From Pseudomonas sp. (lineage in GTDB: Bacteria > Pseudomonadota > Gammaproteobacteria > Pseudomonadales > Pseudomonadaceae): a stretch of 6,762 bases of DNA. This document shows, one piece after another, positions 1-6,762 of the stretch (positions are counted from its first letter, which is position 1; the number at the start of each line of letters is the position of its first letter). The notes below the pieces were generated by a model. It had not been told where the DNA came from. It searched no databases and worked only from the letters and a program-made list of their open reading frames with translations. A program made the translations under genes and the position numbers. Location: the NCBI GenBank assembly GCA_026398835.1, contig JAPLSD010000641.1:1-6762 (forward strand). The letters are read 5' to 3'.

Positions 1-1644
<1,644 letters not shown>

Positions 1645-1650
1645 GGCAAA

Positions 1651-1654
1651 CCTC
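1651..1654 (-). promoter_or_regulatory. Ribosome binding site of the second acyl-CoA dehydrogenase
   Basis: GAGG on the minus strand, six bases before the ATG at 1642-1644. It supports that ATG as the start and shows that the gene has its own translation signal despite being downstream in a likely operon. Confidence 0.7.
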
Positions 1655-1690
1655 GTGAGAACTTAACAAGTGATTCGTAGGATCGGGTTT

Positions 1691-1718
1691 ATTCTAGACC
1701 CCGAGTGTAACCGAACAA
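1691..1718 (-). promoter_or_regulatory. Possible sigma70 promoter for the second acyl-CoA dehydrogenase
   Basis: On the minus strand TTGTTC (1713-1718, 3 of 6 to the -35 consensus) is followed after 16 bases by TAGAAT (1691-1696, 5 of 6 to the -10 consensus). Initiation would fall near 1684, leaving a leader of about 40 bases before the ATG at 1644. The -10 is good and the -35 is weak. The dyad at 1729-1756 lies ten bases upstream of the -35 box. It was found by eye only. Confidence 0.35.
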
Positions 1719-1728
1719 CTTTTAAGAC

Positions 1729-1756
1729 ACATAGGGTCAGCTAGTGACCGATATGT
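1729..1756. repeat. Imperfect inverted repeat between the two dehydrogenase genes (operator-like)
   Basis: The arms are ACATA-G-GGTCA and TGACC-GA-TATGT around a GCTAG spacer. Ten base pairs are possible, with one extra base on the right side, and the centre is at 1742. The repeat sits in the 151-base gap 1645-1795, directly upstream of the candidate promoter at 1691-1718. The length and symmetry fit a binding site for a dimeric regulator. As RNA it would also fold, but on the minus strand no U-tract follows it, so it is a poor terminator for the upstream gene. On the plus strand AATTTTT follows, but there is no plus-strand gene to end. No regulator was identified, and I saw no complete PsrA-type (GAAAC-GTTTC-like) site. 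Confidence 0.5.
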
Positions 1757-1795
1757 AATTTTTAGTCACTGGCGATTGACGTTAGATTTTCACCG

Positions 1796-3592
1796 TCAGA
1801 GCGCGAACAACTCCGCCGGCAGTTTCATCAGGCAATCACTCCCCGCCTCCACTGCGGCCCGATGGGCGGTCGTGCGTGGCAACAAACGCTTGAAGTAGAA
1901 CTCACATGTCGCCAGTTTGCCTTGGCAATAATCTGCATCGCCGCTGCCCGCATCCAGTTGCGCCTGAGCCACCAGCGCCATGCGCAACCACAAGTAGGCG
2001 AGGATGATGTAACCGCTGTACATCAAGTAATCCAGGGCTGCGGCGCCGACTTCATCGGGGTTCTTCATGGCCGCCATACCGACCTTGGTGGTCAGCTCGC
2101 CCCACTGTTGATTCAGCTCATTGAGTTGCGCGACATAGCCTTTGAGCTGTGGATGCCCGGCATTTGCGGCGCAAAATTTGTGGACGATTTTGGTGAAGCC
2201 ACGCAGCAGCTTTCCCTGGCTGCCCAGAACTTTACGCCCAAGCAGGTCCAGCGCCTGAATGCCGTTAGTGCCTTCATAGATCGGCGCGATCCGACAATCC
2301 CTGACCAACTGCTCCATACCCCACTCACGGATGAAGCCATGGCCGCCAAATACCTGCATGCCGTGGTTAGTCACCTCCAGACCGGTCTCGGTCATGAAGG
2401 CTTTGCAGATCGGCGTCAGGAAGGCCAGCAGGTCTTCGGCGTCCTGACGCTGTGTTGCGTCGGCGCCCAGGTGAGCGACATCCAGCAATTGCGCGGTGAA
2501 GTAGGTCAGTGCCCGATTGCCTTCGTTGAAGGCTTTCATGGTCAGCAACATACGGCGCACGTCGGGGTGGACGATGATCGGATCAGCGGCTTTTTCTGGC
2601 GCTTTCGGACCGGTCAAAGAGCGCATTTGCAGGCGATCGTTAGCGTATTTGATCGCGCCCTGGAAGCTCGCTTCGCCCAGACACAAACCTTGCATCCCAG
2701 TGCCGAGTCGCGCGTGGTTCATCATGGTGAACATGCAGTTCAGGCCCTTGTTGGCCTCGCCGATCAGGAAGCCTTTAGCCTCATCGAAGTTCAGCACGCA
2801 GGTGGCCGACGCCTTGATGCCCATTTTGTGTTCGATAGAGCCGCAGCTCACACCATTGCGCTCGCCGGCCTCGCCTTCGGCGTTGGGCAGGAATTTCGGC
2901 ACGATAAACAGCGAAATTCCCTTGGTTCCGGCCGGCGCATCCGGCAGTTTGGCCAGCACCAGATGAATGATGTTGTCACTCATGTCGTGCTCGCCGGCCG
3001 AGATGAAAATCTTGCTACCCGAAATCGCATAACTGCCATCGGCCTGCGGCACGGCGCGGGTCTTGATAATGCCCAGATCGGTGCCGCAATGGGCTTCGGT
3101 CAGGCACATGGTGCCGGTCCATTGGCCTGCTGTCAGTTTGCTCAAGTAGGTCTTTTTTTGCTCTTCGGTGCCGTGGGCGTGAATCGCCGACATCGCGCCG
3201 TGAGTCAGGCCAGGATACATGCCCCACGAGGTGTTACTGGAACCGACCATCTCGCTGATCACCAACCCCAACGAAAGCGGTAAACCTTGACCTCCATAGG
3301 TCGGGTCCGCCGCCAGGCCGTGCCAGCCGCCTTCAACGTACTGGGTGAAAGCCTGTTTGAAACCTTTCGGTGTCGTGACCACGCCATTGTCGAAATGGCA
3401 GCCTTCTTCATCACCGGAACGGTTCAACGGCGCCAGCACGTTTTCGCAAAACTTCGAGCCTTCTTCGAGGATCGCATTGACCATGTCCGGGCTGGCGTCG
3501 ATGGCACCTAACGCTGCGTAGTTCGCGTGAAAATCAAAGACATGGTCGATCAGAAAGCGCATATCGCGCAGGGGAGCTTTGTACTCAGGCAT
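1796..3592 (-). CDS. Acyl-CoA dehydrogenase (FadE-type, DmdC-like long form), complete, 598 aa
   Basis: This is a cytosolic FAD-dependent acyl-CoA dehydrogenase for the first oxidation step of beta-oxidation, with ETF as expected electron acceptor. Numbered from MPEYKAPLRDMRF, the N-terminal helical region runs to about 160. TMCLTEAHCGTDLG (161-174) and IFISAGEHD (195-203) lie in the middle beta domain, followed by EHKMGIKAS (254-262). The helical C-terminal domain has GGHGFIREWG (416-425) and IYEGTNGIQ (438-446), with Glu440 as the likely catalytic base. About 130 further residues form the extra C-terminal domain of the 600-residue subfamily. The frame extends upstream to 3649, but the ATG at 3592 is preferred: it has GGAG eight bases upstream and the same opening as the downstream paralogue, while the added 19 residues look like translated leader. 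It has Ala-His-Cys where the paralogue has Pro-His-Ala in the flavin signature. It is followed by its paralogue 151 bases on and preceded by the cyclase 90 bases back, with no clear terminator between cyclase and dehydrogenase. Confidence 0.97.
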   Translation of the reverse strand: MPEYKAPLRDMRFLIDHVFDFHANYAALGAIDASPDMVNAILEEGSKFCENVLAPLNRSGDEEGCHFDNGVVTTPKGFKQAFTQYVEGGWHGLAADPTYGGQGLPLSLGLVISEMVGSSNTSWGMYPGLTHGAMSAIHAHGTEEQKKTYLSKLTAGQWTGTMCLTEAHCGTDLGIIKTRAVPQADGSYAISGSKIFISAGEHDMSDNIIHLVLAKLPDAPAGTKGISLFIVPKFLPNAEGEAGERNGVSCGSIEHKMGIKASATCVLNFDEAKGFLIGEANKGLNCMFTMMNHARLGTGMQGLCLGEASFQGAIKYANDRLQMRSLTGPKAPEKAADPIIVHPDVRRMLLTMKAFNEGNRALTYFTAQLLDVAHLGADATQRQDAEDLLAFLTPICKAFMTETGLEVTNHGMQVFGGHGFIREWGMEQLVRDCRIAPIYEGTNGIQALDLLGRKVLGSQGKLLRGFTKIVHKFCAANAGHPQLKGYVAQLNELNQQWGELTTKVGMAAMKNPDEVGAAALDYLMYSGYIILAYLWLRMALVAQAQLDAGSGDADYCQGKLATCEFYFKRLLPRTTAHRAAVEAGSDCLMKLPAELFAL

Positions 3593-3600
3593 GGTCGTTT

Positions 3601-3604
3601 CTCC
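3601..3604 (-). promoter_or_regulatory. Ribosome binding site that fixes the 3592 start
   Basis: GGAG on the minus strand lies eight bases before the ATG at 3590-3592. It falls inside the 57-base upstream extension of the open frame (3593-3649), which argues that the extension is untranslated leader. Confidence 0.75.
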
Positions 3605-3682
3605 GGCAGCAGATAACCCCAACCTACTGCGCAGGCCCGACCCGGACAATCACAGTCCAAACGCTGAATGCGCCGTCATCAC

Positions 3683-4972
3683 TCAACCCGCAGCGGCGTC
3701 CATACGCACCGCGCCGCGGCGGTTTTGACCGAATGCGATGACGCAGTTACGTCCCGCACCCTTGGCGCTGTAGAGCGCCTGGTCGGCCGATTTGAGCACC
3801 TCTTCAGGCGTTCGCTGCTCCAAACGCTCGGCCACCCCGATGCTGACGGTTACCGAAACGCTGGACGCAGCGCTGCCGGCTCGGCGCTGCCGGCCCTGCT
3901 GATCGTCCTGCGGGCGGCTGTCCTGGTTACGCAAATGGATGTTGTAAGTGGCAATGGATTCGCGGATGACTTCAAGGTGCGGCATGCACTCTTCCACGGT
4001 CTTGCCGGCGAACACCAGGGCGAATTCCTCACCCCCGTAGCGATAGGCGCGACCGCCACCGCTGATCTTCGACAGCTTGCTGGCCACCAGACGCAGCACT
4101 TGATCACCGACATCGTGGCCGTGGGTGTCGTTGAATTTCTTGAAGTGATCGACGTCACTCATGGCCAGCACATAATTGCGACCCAGGCGCTGCATGCGCT
4201 CGTTCAATGCGCGACGTCCCGGCAGACCGGTCAACTCGTCACGGAAGGCCATTTGATAGGCTTCGTGAGCGACCGCGGCGGCAATCATCAACATCACCTG
4301 GCTGCACATGACGTTCAGGGTGAATGGCAGGATGAAGGTTTGGGGCAACATCCAGAACAACCCAAGCAAACCCACCAGTTGCGCGGCGTGCAAAGGCCGA
4401 GGATTGCGCCAGTACTGCACTGACAACAGCAGGAACGAGGCGAAGAACACCGGATAGGACAGCTGGATCAAACTCATCCACGAACCGTGCAATGCGGGCC
4501 AGCGGATCTCCGCCAACCAGACCAGCAGCGCTTGCGGATAACTTTGCTCCAGGCTCAGCGCAACACTGCCGAACACCAGCAACACGGCGAAGCGCGCCAC
4601 CATGTCCTGAAACAAGTGGGTACGCTCCTGCCAGGCGGCGAACAATCCATACAACAAAGGCAGCAGCAGGCAGCAGAGATGAAACACCACCGCAGCGTCT
4701 TCACGGACTTTTCCGTTGTCGCGGTAGTAGTCGGTCTGGGTGTCGAGCAAGAAGTAGGCGATGTACACCGTGACCATCAGAAACAGTTCACGCTGGCGTC
4801 GGTAAACCGCGCAGTAAGCACCGCCGAGCAACAGCACTAAAGTCGGTAGCACGTTGAACAGCGAGGTGAAGAAAACGTTCAGCTCCTTGACGTAGGCAGC
4901 CGCAAGCCCCGCAAGCAACAACAGTAATGAGGGCAAAAAATGACTGAAACGTGCAGCGGAAGAACGCGGCAA
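3683..4972 (-). CDS. Membrane-anchored diguanylate cyclase (GGEEF domain)
   Basis: This protein should make cyclic di-GMP from two GTP at the inner membrane. Of 429 residues, the first ~240 are strongly hydrophobic, with about seven or eight membrane segments (roughly 11-28, 38-57, 62-77, 93-114, 125-141, 166-184, 199-215, 221-238) and no recognisable PAS, CHASE or GAF sensor. The cyclase domain starts at RDELTGLPGRR (244-254). It has the metal/GTP residues of SDVDHFKKFND (Asp273, Asn281), HGHDVGD (284-290), the signature GGEEF at 313-317 and VSIGVAE (376-382). The residues before GGEEF read SGGGRAYRY, so the RxxD inhibitory I-site is absent. A polar Gln/Arg-rich insert (about 348-370) precedes the SVSVTVSIGVA strand. 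The start is TTG at 4970-4972: GGAG lies eight bases upstream, an in-frame TGA lies 21 bases upstream, and the next Met is residue 66. The catalytic residues look intact, so activity is likely; the signal it senses is unknown. It may be co-transcribed with the dehydrogenase 90 bases downstream. Confidence 0.95.
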   Translation of the reverse strand: MPRSSAARFSHFLPSLLLLLAGLAAAYVKELNVFFTSLFNVLPTLVLLLGGAYCAVYRRQRELFLMVTVYIAYFLLDTQTDYYRDNGKVREDAAVVFHLCCLLLPLLYGLFAAWQERTHLFQDMVARFAVLLVFGSVALSLEQSYPQALLVWLAEIRWPALHGSWMSLIQLSYPVFFASFLLLSVQYWRNPRPLHAAQLVGLLGLFWMLPQTFILPFTLNVMCSQVMLMIAAAVAHEAYQMAFRDELTGLPGRRALNERMQRLGRNYVLAMSDVDHFKKFNDTHGHDVGDQVLRLVASKLSKISGGGRAYRYGGEEFALVFAGKTVEECMPHLEVIRESIATYNIHLRNQDSRPQDDQQGRQRRAGSAASSVSVTVSIGVAERLEQRTPEEVLKSADQALYSAKGAGRNCVIAFGQNRRGAVRMDAAAG

Positions 4973-4980
4973 GGGTAGAG

Positions 4981-4984
4981 CTCC
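4981..4984 (-). promoter_or_regulatory. Ribosome binding site for the TTG start of the diguanylate cyclase
   Basis: GGAG on the minus strand lies eight bases before the TTG at 4970-4972. An out-of-frame ATG (4992-4994) and an in-frame TGA (4991-4993) lie just upstream, so no in-frame ATG could serve. This decides the unusual start codon. Confidence 0.7.
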
Positions 4985-5123
4985 GACCCGTCATAGCAAT
5001 AGATGGCATTGTGCCTGCAATGCGCGTAATTAAGCACACACATTCTGATCCAGGTCACTCAACCCTCTCTTTAACGGCAGCAAAAGCGTTCTACTTAGCG
5101 TTTTAGTCAGGTTTTTTTGAGAT

Positions 5124-5170
5124 TAAGCCCGTGCTGCTGAATCCTGCAGGACTCAACAGCACGGGGCTTA
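5124..5170 (-). terminator. Long hairpin directly after the peroxidase gene (terminator-like or 3'-protecting)
   Basis: A 21-pair stem (5124-5144 with 5149-5170, one bulged base at 5166) closes a four-base loop at 5145-5148. It begins six bases beyond the peroxidase stop at 5177-5179. Two irregular pairs (5137/5156 and 5141/5152) are C-A mismatches on the plus strand but G-U wobbles in minus-strand RNA, so the structure fits a transcript of the peroxidase gene. The expected run of U is missing: on the minus strand the stem is followed by ATCTC and then seven A. It may be an atypical intrinsic terminator or a structure that blocks 3' exonucleases. It also marks the boundary with the cyclase transcription unit. 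The remainder of the gap, 4973-5123, shows only a weak promoter-like pair (GTGACC at 5053-5058 and CTTAAT at 5029-5034, 18 bases apart). Confidence 0.7.
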
Positions 5171-5176
5171 TCCAAA

Positions 5177-6762
5177 TCAAAGGTCGTTGTTGAACGGCTG
5201 CAAAGGCCCCTCTTTGACGCTGCGACCTTCTGCACCGACGGGTTGAATCATCATCGCCGCATCTATCGCCTGCCGGCTCTTTACACTGGGATCAAACGGC
5301 CGGAGCGCCACGACATTTTCATCACCCACCTGGCCTTGTGGAATGACCAGCGACGGATGATCGAACGGCGCTTTCTCCCAGGCTACTCGCGGATCGGTCA
5401 ACGCGCCCTCCAGGAACTTGACCAGTGCGTCCATTTCCGCGGGGGTGAAGTTTATAGGGGCAATATCCGGATCGAGGTTCGAGGTGTTGTGCTGATTCGC
5501 GCCGGGATTTTCGAATCCACTGGTGTTGTTCGCATCCGAGCCACGCCGATCACCGCCGCGGTTGTAGAACTCTACGACCTGTTGGAGGGTCGCACGGCTG
5601 CCATTGTGGAAATACGGCCCAGTCAAAGCGATGTTGCGCAGCGTCGGCACCTTGAAGGCACCATCGACCGCATCGCGGAAGCTGACTTTGGGCTTGAGCG
5701 TCGGGTCACAGGGTATCGCCGAGCTCAATGGCACTGCGAAAAAGCACACGCCGACTGCAAACAGGTCAGGCGCCGGGCCGCCTTGCAGCATGGTGTTGTA
5801 TTGGCGGCTGAATGACAGCGGGTTACCCCATGGGTCCGTGCCGCCGGCCCCCAGGTCCTCCGAGGTCGGGCGCACACCTATGTTGTAGAAGGAGTTGTCA
5901 TAGAGCGTGGTCAGGCCGTCGCCCATCACCATACGTTCGACGCGCACAAAGGGCGAGAGGCGCAAAAGGGTGGCTGCGCTGGTCAATTCCGGTCCGACGT
6001 GGCAATTGATGCACCTGCCCTTGCCAGTGAAAAGATTCATACCCTCGACTTGCTGGGCATTCAATGCCTGTTGATTACCTTGCAAATAGGCATCCAGCGG
6101 CGCCTGATCCGAGATCAGGGTGGATTCGTACATTTGGATCGCGAGCCCGAAGAAGAGTGGGAAATTGGCCTCTATCTGGCTATACGGCGCGCCACCCAGC
6201 AACACCGGCTGCGTCGCGTTCCACAGCCGTGGCTGGAAGGCCGTCTTGACCAGTTCACGGTAGGTGGGTCGGCGGACAGTGGAATAGGGGGCCAGTACCG
6301 AATCGGTTGATGAGATCCTCTGCCGCTTGAGCATCATATTGTCGAGCATGCGTCGGGCGATGTCCGCGAAGGTGCGCCCGCCGCAGGACATTTCGACTGC
6401 GCTGCCAGGAGGTCCCACGGCCTGCGAGGCGGCAGAGGCATCCTCGAGTGCCAGCCGCACCTTGGCCGCAACCCCGCTGCTATCGCTGGTAACGAAGATG
6501 CCAGCATCGGGATCGCGATTGCCGAACGGCGAGAAGCCATTGAAGACGTTATTGGCCCGACCATCCCAGAAATTGCGCACGTTGAAGGCGGCGTTGATCA
6601 CCGTAGGTGTGTTGCGCCCTGTACTACGACGGACATTGATGCCATTCACCTGGAAGATACCGTCCGGCTGCTGCGTGCAATTGTCGAAACGCGATTGACG
6701 CGGCTTGACGAAGTTGGCGTCGTACACGCCTTGTGAGCCGATCACATCGTCGGTCGAATAGA
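5177..6762 (-). CDS. Di-haem cytochrome c peroxidase / MauG-family protein, 5' end missing
   Basis: This is a c-type cytochrome of the bacterial cytochrome c peroxidase/MauG superfamily. Members are exported to the periplasm and use two covalent haems to reduce peroxide or to oxidise other substrates; the substrate here cannot be told. The frame is open to the right edge, about 527 residues of a longer protein. Counting from the GTG at 6743-6745, RNTPTVINAAFNVRNFWDGR (44-63) is the conserved block after the first haem. FTGKGRCINCH (239-249) holds the only CxxCH in view, and FKVPTLRNIALTGPYFHNG (364-382) with the following TLQQVVEFYNRGG is the family's C-terminal signature. The first CxxCH, the signal peptide and the true start should lie just outside the window; the GTG at 6745 is only the first start-type codon inside it and is not a credible start. 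The tail after APFDHPSL (459-466) is a further 56 residues. It is separated from the cyclase by 204 bases and a strong hairpin, so it is probably an independent unit. Confidence 0.93.
   Translation of the reverse strand, partial: YSTDDVIGSQGVYDANFVKPRQSRFDNCTQQPDGIFQVNGINVRRSTGRNTPTVINAAFNVRNFWDGRANNVFNGFSPFGNRDPDAGIFVTSDSSGVAAKVRLALEDASAASQAVGPPGSAVEMSCGGRTFADIARRMLDNMMLKRQRISSTDSVLAPYSTVRRPTYRELVKTAFQPRLWNATQPVLLGGAPYSQIEANFPLFFGLAIQMYESTLISDQAPLDAYLQGNQQALNAQQVEGMNLFTGKGRCINCHVGPELTSAATLLRLSPFVRVERMVMGDGLTTLYDNSFYNIGVRPTSEDLGAGGTDPWGNPLSFSRQYNTMLQGGPAPDLFAVGVCFFAVPLSSAIPCDPTLKPKVSFRDAVDGAFKVPTLRNIALTGPYFHNGSRATLQQVVEFYNRGGDRRGSDANNTSGFENPGANQHNTSNLDPDIAPINFTPAEMDALVKFLEGALTDPRVAWEKAPFDHPSLVIPQGQVGDENVVALRPFDPSVKSRQAIDAAMMIQPVGAEGRSVKEGPLQPFNNDL
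5999..6013 (-). other. Haem c attachment motif CINCH in the peroxidase
   Basis: Minus-strand codons read Cys-Ile-Asn-Cys-His, matching CxxCH for covalent haem c attachment, with the His as proximal iron ligand. It is preceded by GMNLFTGKGR, the usual lead-in to the C-terminal-domain haem in this family. It is the only CxxCH in the visible part of the protein. Confidence 0.9.

Noticed and set aside
1862..3283. Long plus-strand open frame (473 codons) opposite the first dehydrogenase, resembling the one at 223-1473
   Set aside because: The resemblance follows from both being antisense to paralogous genes. No own ribosome site or domain was seen, so it is not evidence of an antisense gene family.
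3593..3649. N-terminal extension of the first dehydrogenase by 19 residues
   Set aside because: It contains the well-placed GGAG for the ATG at 3592 and has no counterpart in the paralogue.
3668..4423. Plus-strand open frame (251 codons) opposite the diguanylate cyclase
   Set aside because: Antisense shadow of the GGDEF region, with no domain and low-complexity composition.
5005..5015. Short inverted repeat GGCA-TTG-TGCC in the cyclase leader
   Set aside because: Four-base arms are too short to separate from chance; no promoter position supports a role.
4788..5039. Minus-strand 83-codon frame overlapping the start of the cyclase gene
   Set aside because: It overlaps the cyclase N-terminus in another frame, has no family resemblance, and its composition fits an out-of-frame reading.
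5243..5815. Plus-strand open frame (190 codons) opposite the peroxidase
   Set aside because: Antisense to strongly conserved peroxidase motifs, with no independent evidence of coding.

Overview
The window reads as chromosomal DNA from a Pseudomonas (probably fluorescens/putida-type) or a close gammaproteobacterial relative. The evidence is the moderately high GC with GC-rich third positions, the style of the acyl-CoA dehydrogenases (they open M-(A/P)-(D/E)-YKAPLRDMRF), and the membrane-GGDEF neighbour. This assignment rests on recognising protein families, not on a search. No mobile element, CRISPR array, tRNA or rRNA was seen.

All four real genes lie on the minus strand, so transcription runs from high to low coordinates. 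5177-6762 is the 3' part of a periplasmic di-haem cytochrome c peroxidase/MauG-family gene whose 5' end is outside the window. Five bases after its stop lies a long hairpin (5124-5170). The 204-base gap 4973-5176 carries this hairpin and presumably the promoter of the next gene. 3683-4972 is a multi-pass membrane diguanylate cyclase (GGEEF) with a TTG start. After a 90-base gap without an obvious terminator comes a complete acyl-CoA dehydrogenase (1796-3592, 598 aa). After a further 151-base gap, which contains a dyad and a possible sigma70 promoter, comes a second, paralogous acyl-CoA dehydrogenase (1-1644). Its last roughly 50 codons run off the left edge.

The two dehydrogenases are a tandem paralogue pair. 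They should catalyse the FAD-dependent first step of fatty-acid beta-oxidation, probably on different chain lengths. The cyclase may be co-transcribed with them, which would put c-di-GMP synthesis next to acyl-CoA catabolism; that link is inference. The peroxidase appears to be a separate transcription unit.

I did not find a convincing undescribed system. The best second-look items are the hairpin after the peroxidase gene, whose irregular pairs are G-U wobbles only in minus-strand RNA; the dyad upstream of the second dehydrogenase; the cyclase with no visible I-site; and stretches of near-identical DNA shared by the two dehydrogenase genes.
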